A stretch of DNA of 64,000 nt. It comes from Litoditis marina (lineage: Eukaryota; Nematoda; Chromadorea; Rhabditida; Rhabditidae). The stretch covers positions 1,364,001 to 1,428,000 of the forward strand of contig OZ038438.1 in assembly GCA_964036275.1 (NCBI GenBank). The letters run 5' to 3'. The notes below the pieces were generated by a model. It saw only the letters and a list, made by a program, of their open reading frames with translations. It was not told the origin of the DNA and searched no databases. Shown here piece after piece: positions 12,601 to 24,600 of this stretch (positions are counted from its first letter, which is position 1; each line of letters begins with the position of its first letter). Made by a program: the position numbers and the translations under genes.

Positions 12601-15600
12601 ACAGTTTATTGGCAACTAGCAAACCACTTTTGTAGCGGTCTCGGTCAGACAGTGTGCAGGTCAAAGAGACGCAGATGTCTCAGACTACAGCCCAGGTGGC
12701 CTCCATGATCTCTCGCTTTTGTAGTTTGAGAAAATTGGCCGAATTGGCGCCAACCTTTGAACTCATAACTTGGCGTAAGCACTTGTCAAAGTGTTCTCGG
12801 AAAGCGGAACGATTTGGAAGTAGAAATGTGCATAAAGCACTTGGTCACGTGATCGTTCATTAATTCGTGCGGGTTGAGGCCGGAATCTAAAGGGGAGCCT
12901 GAATGAGCAACATCTCAAGTAGGCGCTCTTCACCCGCCCTGTTCCCATAGCATGCACTTATTCTCCAAATGGCGTATTCAATAACAAACTTGATAGGTTT
13001 CACTCTAACCTGATTTATGTCACTTATCAATACTATGTCTTGACTTGAGAAATATATTACCTTTCTTCCCACTTTTTGCAGTTTGTGATATAATTGAGAA
13101 TATAGACCTCGACACGATTTGACCTGATCTAATAAATATTGAATCTGAAATCCTGAATAGAGATGACGTTATTCATGAATAGATGCCAGGAAACAATGAC
13201 ACGTGCTTCTGCTCATAAGTTCAGAATGGTCAGCGGATTTGTAATGTCTTCGCTCAGTTCACCATTTCGCTCTCAATACAATAATAATAATAACAATAAT
13301 AAGAATACAATACCTTATTACCGAATCAGAACCAGCATAATTTGCCATAACATACTATCTCTCTGAGTCGTTGGCTCTTCTTGAGTAGTTCTCATCCAAT
13401 TTCTACCAACATTTTCCGGTCTATACATTTAACACATCCTATTTCATCTATCTTTCATTTTTATTTCTTCAATATCTCAATCGGAGCTGCGACTTGTTGC
13501 CTGAGGCTAACCTATGATTACCGTGTGTTCCTACATTGTCTCGTATTGCATCTGGTCCGCTTAATGCCCTAATGACCGTCTTTTATAGTCGCCGCCCAAC
13601 TCCGCTCCACGCTCCGCAAAAACTATTTGATTTATACTCGTTTGATGTGCTCACCACGGAAACGCAATATTTCAAACGGAAATAAAAGACTAAAAGTCAT
13701 CGAAAACATCTTTGCAAACAATAATCAACTCGTAGAAAACTCATCCTGAAGGATAGCTGGCTATGTTCACGTGAACGCCTACAGTAAGAAGATGAAGCGT
13801 TTGCAACAGGTTTCGGAAAACTTTCAAGTGTTGGAATTTTTTAAACTTTTAATGAACCCAAAAACCGAAACTGTGCGGAAACACACTTTTTGTAAGCATG
13901 CCAGAGACTGTACAGTAGAATCTCATACTTTTTGTAATTGTAACCTCATCTCACAGCAACTCACTATTCAATCACTATAATTCATTTCAGCAAGATCAAA
14001 TCTTGCATGCCACCAGTTTATACTCAGTTCCACCTTACAGACAGTCACAGTGTGAAGTAAACCTTCTATTGGCCGCATTCTAATAAGAATACAGTCTTCG
14101 AATGATATTTCTTGGACTTTGGTGTTAGTTACATCGTAAAACCTGCTACTAGATTCATAGAGCTTTTCAAACCCGCAAAACTACCGAACAGTTTAAATTC
14201 CAACTCTAAGTGTCTGTGGGACACATTTTGACTTGTTTCCGATGCTTATCTTTGTTAAACGGCTATTCGCATCGTCGTTGAAAAAGGGTCTCATCGGTTC
14301 TAGAGAAGATCTGTCTTCCTTCGCACGTTGGATATTGCACGGGGTTTTCCCTCGAGGACCCGCCCCCTGCCCGCCCTTCCCCCGGTCAAGAACCCCAAGT
14401 CTGAGGAGGGAAATACATGTCACCTCAAGTTCCACCCACCTGTCCCATATTCAGCTACTGAGCTATGACTCTTTTTGTACTACTCACCTATTTGTCGACC
14501 ATTTTCGCGTCCGCACAGTACTTCGACTCGGGCAGCCTACCAGGAGGTTAGTCCTTTCAGGCATTACAACTATAGAGATGTGGAAATACGACAATACAAT
14601 GTAGTCTATTACACTTTCACATAAACTGCTACAGTATGCCCTTGGAACATAGAATAGGTGAAATTCAGAACTATCTCATAACTTAGTCTTCAAACGTTTT
14701 GTTTCTGGTGTCATGTTTTGATAATAATACAAGAGTACGAGAGTCAGCTAGCTATCTGTAAAATCTGGCTTACTGACCTAGGTCCAGTGACTAATAGAAC
14801 ACCGTTGACGACGACATTATGTTTTTTTAATGATTCTGATGAGAACTCTATTCACGGCGCTCCGTACATTTTTCTATTTAAAGTCGACACAGCATACGTA
14901 TAAAACTGTCAATAACTGTTTTCTAGCACAAAAGACAAACTTCAGATTTATCCAAAATATTTCCGGACACTCTTTGTAGTAGAAAAGAGAGCCAAATGCA
15001 AAAACCTTCAGCTTTTCCAATCACGTTTACGTAATTAGAACGGATTGGAAATCGTGTAGTCCTACTGTAGGAGTCTCCGTAAGAATGAAACAGACTATAG
15101 TGCATTCTCTTCTTTTTCCTCTCTTCTCGATGCTCCATTGTTTTCTTCGTGTAGACCTATATTCACACCTTTGCATGTTCATAATTCATCTCTTTTGTCG
15201 AACATTTATGCCCCTAACAACCGAAGATTTTCCACTGAAGGTGTACAGCAAAGACCTAGAGGGGAAACATAGTTTATAGTTTGACCTCAAAATACATTAT
15301 AAATTCCGAACTTTGTCTGAACGGACTTCAAACTACAATTAAAGAATGACATACACTGCTTTTTCCTCCTTCTGCTTGGAGAGAAACTGAGACTCTGACC
15401 AAGCTCTGTTCACCACAAATAGTATTAGCTAGATACTGTAAACACTGGAGAGAAACAATTAGAGAAAACTTGATATTATTTTCCACAACCACCGGTATAT
15501 TTCTGTTTTGCAACGACGCTCGGCCTCAGAGGCAGCACTTTTTGGGTTTCGGGCGGAAGCGATGGGGGATTTATATGTTGCGAAGAAAGTTGCTGATTAA

Positions 15601-18600
15601 TAGCCGTTTCCTTTGTCAAGACGAACACTTCCGACTGAAGGTTCAATGAGAGAAAGAAGGTTGTATTAATCTGTTCATCTCCCCACCTCAATGAGCGATG
15701 ACTCATGTTGGAGGAAGAATTGGTAGGAGTTGGAGGGGGACCCGAGGGGCGTGGCCTGAATAGTTCCAAGACCACACTCTCTAACACTTCCAATGGTAAA
15801 TTGTGTGTACATTGAATATTCCAAAAAAAGTTTCGTAGCAGGGCGCTAACCACTGCGCTATTAGAGCACGTAACGGGAAAGATTTGAACCAGAAGATATG
15901 TGTGCGTCTGCGTACACAGCAGAAAGTGAGATATACAGTACCCTCCCGCTTTTCCGTTGGCAACGACTATATATACATATAGGTTGAAATGCGTTCGAGG
16001 ACAAACAATCTAGCATGTGTTGTACCGCTCTGCAGTGTTTGTAGTTGGCTCCCAATACATTTTATAGTCGTCGCCCACGGAAAGACGGGAGGGTACTGTA
16101 TATCCCACTTCCCGCTGTGTGCGCACACATTTCTTCGATTCCAAAACTTGCCGGCTATGTGCTCTAATAGCGCAGTGGTTAGCCCCCTGCTACAAAAGTT
16201 TTGCTCGCAGGTTCGATTTCGGTGAGAGACAGAATCTGATAAATATGGCACACACTATAGTAGTGAATCAAGCAATGAACTGTGGATTCAGACCAAACTA
16301 CGGAAGAATTGGCCATTCTCTTTAGTTGAACGCATATATTATGGTGGTGACTAGCACCACATGTTAAATTTTTGAACATTCTGAAGAAAATTGTGCTGCC
16401 ACTCAGAAAATACGAAGATCATCATCTTTGCTCAGTTTTGTAGAATCAATGGCATTTTCAAGTGCTCCAAAAGGGTTAGGGGGATTTGGGAAGGGCTTAC
16501 ATTCTTCGACCCCCCGTCAATTCTCATTAATCATTTCGTGCGATGAGCTGCGCTTCGGATAACAATTTACCACCAGACTGAAATGGGATTTATAGTGATA
16601 GACAATATGTTAGCTCATGAACATACGCGCCACCACTCTGTGAACTACAAAAGATAGAGAGCATGGAGGTCGATGAGACGCAGACACGATCAGACCGTCT
16701 GTGTCTCTCTGACTTCAAGTAGTAGTTGCAGTACAGCTAGATGAGATAGACCGGTAATTTTCGCATTCGATTCTGATTTCTGATGATTACAAAAGTTATC
16801 GAGAATATCTGCGAGAAAAATAAAGTTTGCTTTACAAAACAGAAAAGTCTTTGGATTCATTGAAAGTACACTTTAGTTGTCTCAGTAGAAATGATGTGCA
16901 CGATATGACAAATGGTTCAAAGTTGGGTTTTTTATTAGTTACCAAAACGTTCGTGCTGTATCAGGTTGACAAACAAACTGTTAATCTTCACCGAAAAAAT
17001 AAAGTTTCAGGGGGAGGAAACAGAATGACGAATGTAAAATATCTTTTGTCGACCTTCAATTAAATATCTGATTGGATCTTTTCATGAACTTCTGGTAGTT
17101 TCTCAGAGTTGCATGTTTCCTCGTCTGTTTTTGTTCCATTTATTAAGGTAGAATGAAACGTAGGCCCCAATGCCGTGCCTTATAATAAGAGTTTCCCCTG
17201 AGGTTGTTTGTCTATCCATCATGGCGCTTCCTTGCTGATCACGACCGCGATAACGGCTCCCTCGAGCATCAAAAACATCCGATTCCACATTTCTCCCAAA
17301 AAAGCCTCGGCTCGCAATTTATATGATCTTCGAAACGCTGAACCGCCATTAATAGTGGCCAAGAGAGGGAGATTGGAGTAAAGCGAAGAGTACTGCCAAC
17401 GAAAATCAGAATACCTTTGTATGCTGTTCATGAATTTCGACTACTGATCATCCCCCTTTCGAGTCTTTGAAAAAATGTTGGTGTGAAACTGTGAAAACAT
17501 GATTTGAAATTATAAGAATGAGTAGAGTGGTACAGTCCTTTTTCTCAACTCTCAATGACAACTTCAAGTTAGGTATCCTATTATGAATCTCTCAAGGTTT
17601 ACGTTGAAACTCTGCGTGAAATTTTCGAATCGAGAGAAAACAGCCCGGTTTATGCACTAAAACTATTTATGGCGATCAAGAGCCGTGAACTGTTTCTCTT
17701 GAAGAGTGCCGTGCCATGCGCGTCATATTATTACTGTGGGAACGATATCGGGGTTAATCCCATCGTTAACTTCACTCTTTTTACTGGCACTAGTTCGGGA
17801 GGCCACTTTATTATAACTAGAGAGACGACGCACTCTCAAGGGCACACATTATAATTGGAATTGTTTCGCTGAAATCAAGTCGGTGTCTTCAACTCGAAAC
17901 CCAGCTCTTCCTACAAGTTGTTCTATAGTCGTCGCAAACGGAAAGGCGGTAGGGTACTGTATATCTTACTTGCCGCTGTGTACGCACACACGTCTTCGAT
18001 TCAGAAGCGTTTCGGTAATGTGCTCTTACCGAAAAGTGGAAAAGCGCAGTGGTTAGCGCCATGCTACGAAAGTCTGCTCGCAGGTTCGATTCCGGCAAGA
18101 GACAGAAAATTATAAAATTGGCACAAACTATAACGCACACAGCTTGTTTTGCGTCGATTTTATTCCGAATTCGAAATAATCTCGCAAAACCTGGAGAAAA
18201 GGAGACAATTGGGCCACTGCTCGTTGTCAATTCTGATGTGGTTAACATATTCAACATTACCATACATTTGGTTTGTAGTTAAAGTATACCATATGATGCT
18301 TACGTTTTACTACACCGTTTGTATAACTACAGTACCAGTCGACGGTTTCTAATGATGGTAGAAGTGAGCATCATAGTGTTTCGGGCGCACTATTAATTAT
18401 AGAGATACAAAAGGTCGGTCCGTAAACGCACCAAAAGACACAATATCTGATTGCGCATCCGTTTAATGTATGAAAGATAACACATAACTATTGTTAGGAG
18501 TGAGGATGGTGTAGAAAAGTTGAATAACTAAATGAGCAGGTGTATTTGGGCTAGTTTCAATCTATTTATCGAGTACTCTCAAAAATACACAAAATTGTTT

Positions 18601-21600
18601 TTCGGTAGTGCTTGGCTGTGATCGTTTAAAAAAGTCAAGATACATTGTGAATCAATGAGTCTTTGACTTACTGTTTTTGTATAAACCGTTCCAAAAGCCA
18701 ATATACTTTTACAGTACGCGGATATTCAAATTGCGGTCATAATTATGAAAGATGACGATTTTGAAAAAAAGATATTCCATATCTTATGACTTTAACAGTA
18801 GACATCAAAAAAGCACAGTATGTCCGTTCTAAGCCGATAACATGCACTACATCAATGGCTAAAACGAGCACTATAACCAACTTTTCATTCCCAGCTGTCA
18901 CTATCGGTGTCATTTTGTATTGTAAATCGCTGGGTCAACCATAGAAAAGTGGAATAAGACGTTGATTGAATGTATTGTCCCTAGTTTTTCTGTTCGCAGA
19001 TGTGGTTGGGTATTGCATTGTCTCGCCCGGTGTGTCACTGGGCCTTTCACACTCCCAATACTGTTCCACATATTAGCGGGACGCCCAAATATCGGTTTCA
19101 CTGATACTCAATACTCATGTGGAACGAAATAAAGACAGAGCATTTTGAAACGAGGAACATCATCAAAAATGACCGGATAGCCAGAAAAACGAAAGAGAAA
19201 CAGCCTCTCTTTCTACGAAAACTGTGCGAACCATATTTTTTGTAAGCCGAAATCATGAAACGTGAAGTATAGAGAGTGACCAAGTCATTACTTTGATCCC
19301 AACAAACGCCACTATTCGAAACGAAAATCCACGGTTTGAAACCACATTTGAATCCAAAACGTGTTCTCTGTGGAAAAGAGACCTTATTTGTGATATTTTA
19401 GGACAGGGGAAACCAAACCAAAACTCCGAATTCCCAAAGAAAAAGGGTAAAGTTGGCCAACGTTCATGTCTCAAGTAATTGAGTGCATAATTCAGACGAT
19501 GAAACGGAGGTGGATCTGCTGGTTCCCGTGGAGGGGGCACTGAACACGGACCCCCGAGTGTTCCGGGCCAAAGGCATCGACAGTCTACCAGCCATCGGAA
19601 TACAGGTATACTTTTTATTACTATTATTAATCCTGTAAATCGATGAAAAATCAAAACAAATTTCAAGATCTTAGAAATAAACTGAGTCTCCAAAGGGATG
19701 GTATAGTCTGTGTCTTTCCTGCGTGTACGTCTATCGTCTACAGTTTGCGTTCAAAGTGTCTGTTCGGTTGTTTCACCCGTTCTTGTAGAAGATTGTGGAT
19801 TACTTTGAGCTTTTCGGATTTGAGTTGTACTATTTCTCTTTGCAACTTTTTTATCAGGATAAACTAAAAGAAATACACTGTAACATCAATTGAACCCAAA
19901 AGACTATCTAATGAATTTTCTCGTTCATCCCGTTTCTAAAACGCACATTTTTTGCTTACGTGTCACCAATAATCTGCCAATGTGTAAATGAACAATGATG
20001 ACTAAAAGATTATAGGGCTTGTCATCACTAAAGCGATGGGTAGAAAATGAAGGGCGGCTAAAATTAACACATTTTTTCCAATGTCGTTTCCAGAGAGGAG
20101 TGGAAATAGCTGTTCCGTACCGCTTGTACATGCCACGAAAGTTCTTCCACGAATTTTCAATTCTCACTGCGGTACGTTTCCCAGAGACCCAGAAGTTTTT
20201 GTTTTCAATTTCTTTGTTTCTGATTTTTTTTCAGAAAAATAAAAATTACGTTTTCTAAACAGTCTTTCTATTACTCTACTGTAGGTGTTAGCACGAACAC
20301 GTAGCTCACCTGGGTTGATATTGACTATTCGATTAAATTGATGTTGTATTCATATGAAACAAATCTGATAAAGATTTTTAAACAAGTGATGAATATTATT
20401 TAGTTTATTATAATTCTATTTGTATTTGTAGGTGAAACCGATGGATAGACGAGGGGGCTATCTTTTCGCCATCGTCAATCCGTACGACACGGCTGTCGAT
20501 GTTGGGGTTCTACTCGAGTCCTCAGGTCAGTTCTACAGTTCTAGGGTGAAGTTTGGTCTTGTCTTAGAGAACAGAAAAATATCAAACTTTCCCCTGAAAC
20601 GTACTGGAATCAAACTACAAACACAGCAGATCAGCACAAATTGATTGTGTCCACCTGTTTTTTTGTAGTTTGATCCTGTATTTCTGCTCTACTGATAAGT
20701 TTATGTCTCGTATGAAAATCCAGACCATAACAGTAATACTGTGTGTGCCAGCTGCTAGCAATAGGTCCCCAACGAAAATTCCCTACGAGCCGAGCTCAAT
20801 CACACAACTTTAACGTGAGTCGTTACTTTTTTTCCGTTACTAGTTTCGATTTCTTTTTGGTATTTTACACATGTATACGTCGTCTCCGAGCCTATTTTTA
20901 TGTAGACCACACGTTTCCGTTCACCATCGATTTCTATTCCCTATGTTTCATATGATATATGCGTGACAACAAATTTATAAAATATCCGCCTCACGTGAGA
21001 CTCGAACCGGGCACAGCCGTTTGGGGAGCTCGGACGCTAAATCGTGTATATTTGGTGTTACACAACACAAAGTGAGATGTACAGTATCATCCACCTTTTC
21101 TTGAGCGACAACTATTGTGGGAATATTACCTTTGGTTTTCAGCCTCCGGTGAGTTCAACATCTCTCTGGTGTACTCTGACCCGAACAGACAGGGCCATTC
21201 CCGGGCCTTGGCTTCCTTCCAAGTTCCGGAATTCGTTCATCAATGGACCCAACTGGCCTTCGAAGTGACCAGGGACAGTGTCACTCTGTACTTCAAATGC
21301 GTTCGCTTCGCCTCCAGAGAGGTGCGTTTCGGAATCGCCTAAATGCTAAATAAACAGAGTTAGATTAAATGAAACTACGTTAACTAGAATGAAGTTATAA
21401 TATAAACGAACGAATGAACTAGAAATATTAGATACAACCTATAAAGTTAATCATTGATTGCATTAACGATGCATTCAAAGGATGCATTTAGCTCTGTTTT
21501 TTTTCTGTGTTTGTAGTTTGACCCAATTGTTCAGACAAAAAAAGTTATGAAACGTTGTTGGATTCAACTACAAAACAAATTTGCTCATCTCCCAAACGCT

Positions 21601-24600
21601 TTCTTCATTCGTGCTACAGCGTCAAATTTGCATGAAGTAAACATCTATTTTATCACAATATCGTGAATTTAGGTCTTCTTGCAACTTAAATAATGACATG
21701 TCAGTACAGAAAATACACATTTAGTACTCAGTCTTGCAATGTTCATGAGCGAAATGGTTCAGATCCGCAATTTGCCCCATCTAAGCATGGACGATGCTCA
21801 TAAGCTGTACATAGGAAGTGCCGGTCCTATTCTTGGTTCAGGGTTCGAGGTAAGTTGTGCGAAATAAACATATTGTATCAAGTGATTGACTCCTATATGT
21901 TCTGATCACAAAACTGCTTAGAAACGGACAAAAAGCTCTTCAAAACGTGATCCGTATAAAAGTATAAGTTCGTTGTAAAGATAATATGTAGCTCATCTCA
22001 ACAACTTATCATGAGAAAATCAACTGAGCATAAATGAGTTGTAAGAGATGGCTTAGGGATATTTAGTGAGAAATGTTCCTCTATTTGATATACATTTATA
22101 AAACCCGCCAAATGGGGGGCAGAGAGAGCATGGAGCATTGAATCGTATGGATGCAATCAGCTGCGGATATCTACAACACCGGAGAAACAGCCGTTCTACA
22201 ACTTCAACCGACACAAGAATTCGACCGCCCGTAGCTTACGAGCAACCGACTATATTAGAAGTGAATTCATTACTCACGTAAAGTCAGCATTCTAATGAAA
22301 AATCGTGCACTTTGTCAGTGCACGTCTCAAAGTTCTGCTGTGTTCAACATGTTTTACGTGAATTTGCAATTGACTAATAGTAAAGTCTACTCTTTCTTAG
22401 GCTCATTGCATGATTGCGCACCAACTACCAATTCTACCGACAATACTCCCCGGACCTCATTACTGTTGGAATAAACTTAGTCTTAGTCATCGCATTTGGT
22501 GTCGATTCGGTGGCGACTAGCCATCTTTTTATTTTTACATAAGACCCATTGTAAATAACGTTTCGACTAGCACCACCTCTCCCCACCTTTTTAGAACATT
22601 CTTTCACTTACAACATCTGTTGCATAAGAAGGTTTTTGGAGGACGAAGCAGCATTCCAATTTGTGGATTCTGTCATTTCCGGTGCAGTTACACACTGTCC
22701 TCGCGATATATATCAAAACATCTTCTTTGATAATAGTTATGTTCATACTATCTATGTGTTTAATGATAGTTAGAGAGAGAGAGGGGAGAGAGAGAGAGAG
22801 AGAAAGAGAGAAAGAGAGAGGGCGAGAAGAGGATTTTACAACAATAGTTTTTTTCTTCTGGATCTGGAAAACTCGGTTTTAAAACATTTAAATATTAAAA
22901 GCCAAAAAGTTTTATTGAGTCAGTATGCAGAGGTTTTGTCCTGCCGGTACACATTTCAGGCAACGGCCATTCTGATAATTCTAATGTGTTTTCTCACGCC
23001 AAACCTCCATTGACGGCACAGGAGACCGCCGCAGATAGAAAGAGAGGAGCAGAGAAGCAGAGAAATAGAGAAAAAAGGATAGACTATAGAAAGAAGGCGT
23101 CATTCTATGGACTTCTCCCAAACACTGTCTGCCGTTCTCACTTTTTCACCGCCTCTGAGAAGCCAATTCAGTCTAATCAACAATATATCGTGCATATAGT
23201 TCCTGTCATTCCTACTGAGACTTGGCAGCATGCCAATGAATATTCTAGGCTATTTTTCACAACTCTGGAGTTTTTAAACAAACTGCTAGTTTCTATTAGC
23301 TTTGGTCGACTTCCATAAGAACACGGGATTGAAAACAGTTTTAGGAACACTTATGTTTGCTCAAAGAAATGCTTATCAAAAAAGCTTTGGCACCATGCCA
23401 ACGAGTCTCAGTGGGAATGAAACAAAATATACAACCTGGTTTTGACACAAAGTAATTGAAATCCGTGAAATAGGTCTTTGAAGCAAGTTGAGCCGGCACG
23501 TTGTTACGAAAGTACGAAAACGTGCGTTACAGAAAAGTGTGTGAGTGAAAAGTGTGAAAGCAATATAGCTGATCATAGCTAAACCCACTCCAACAAAGGA
23601 AACCATATTTCCTCATTGTCTAGAATGAAACTCTGCTGTAAAGATGAACCTAGTTGTGCTTTTCAGTTTCAGCGGGGCTCGCCTGTTCTTAAAGTCTCTT
23701 GTTTCAAGGTGTTTTTTCTTGCTTTTTCTGTCAAAAAATGCAAACCTTTCGAGAGAAAACTTTCACACCAATTCGTTCTTCTTCCATATCTTTTGTAAGA
23801 TTTGTTGGTTTCGATAAGCAGTTTGTAATTGCAAAGTTTTGAGTTTGCGAAAAAGCTTTCGATAATTTTTCACACCTTAGTGATATCATACGTTCGAAAT
23901 TCCGGATTTAGAATTTATCTCCCTTTCGAGGGTTTCAAACTCGATCACAACTTTTTACTCTGGCTTAACACGGACATATGTTTGTGCACAGCTAAAATCA
24001 GGATATACAGTATGTTACCGTTAATATTTCGACAAAGACTCGAGCATTTCATTTGATGATAAGCTTGTCTAAGAGACCACGACTCCAGAATAATTCGTTA
24101 TAGGAATTTCTGGGTATTTGAATCACGTAACAACGGAAGTACGTTGAAATCAGATTTGCCACAGCAGACTGTTCGAGTCCGAAATTCAGCCATAGCAGGA
24201 ATTTTTTTAATGTATTTCCTGTTTTTATTACTTTTGAGACACAAATAGATAGTGTGTACGTGACTCAGATTCATAAACTCTACAAATGCTTTTTGCATTA
24301 ATCATGAATCAGCCCCATATCTTGAGATGGTTCAGGCTGATTGTGCGCAGAGGCGTTTGCAGCACAGTCTTCACAGACGTGCGTCGGCGGCTCTACAATA
24401 CTTTCCTCTCTCTGTCCCTCTCTTTTTCTTTCATATTCTCTCTCACTCTTTTTCGTATCGCTCTCATGCTCCTCTCTTCTTCTCTTTCTCTTTACCTCTC
24501 ACTCTCTTTCTCTTCTCTCATCCTCTCACGCTCATCCTGTCTCTCTTCTCTCACTATCTTCATCCTCTCTTTCCCTACTCTCTCTCTCTCTTTCTTTTTC

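Larger units (their letters stand above)
12119..19495 (+). other. Large intron of the long collagen isoform with an internal alternative first exon
   Basis: The 7.4-kb gap between the MAM and TSPN exons. It holds the second first exon (14465-14546), three tRNA-like elements (15808-15972 minus, 16060-16245 plus, 17918-18125 plus), an AAT microsatellite (about 13279-13310), and cgcagac/gagacgcag hairpin fragments at 12640-12720 and 16665-16760. No other exon is recognised in 14547-19495. Confidence 0.55.

Noticed and set aside
17918..18125. Functional tRNA gene
   Set aside because: Box A and box B are good, but an insertion separates the 5' stem and the T stem and acceptor stem do not pair well; several degenerate copies exist, so it is a repeat family.
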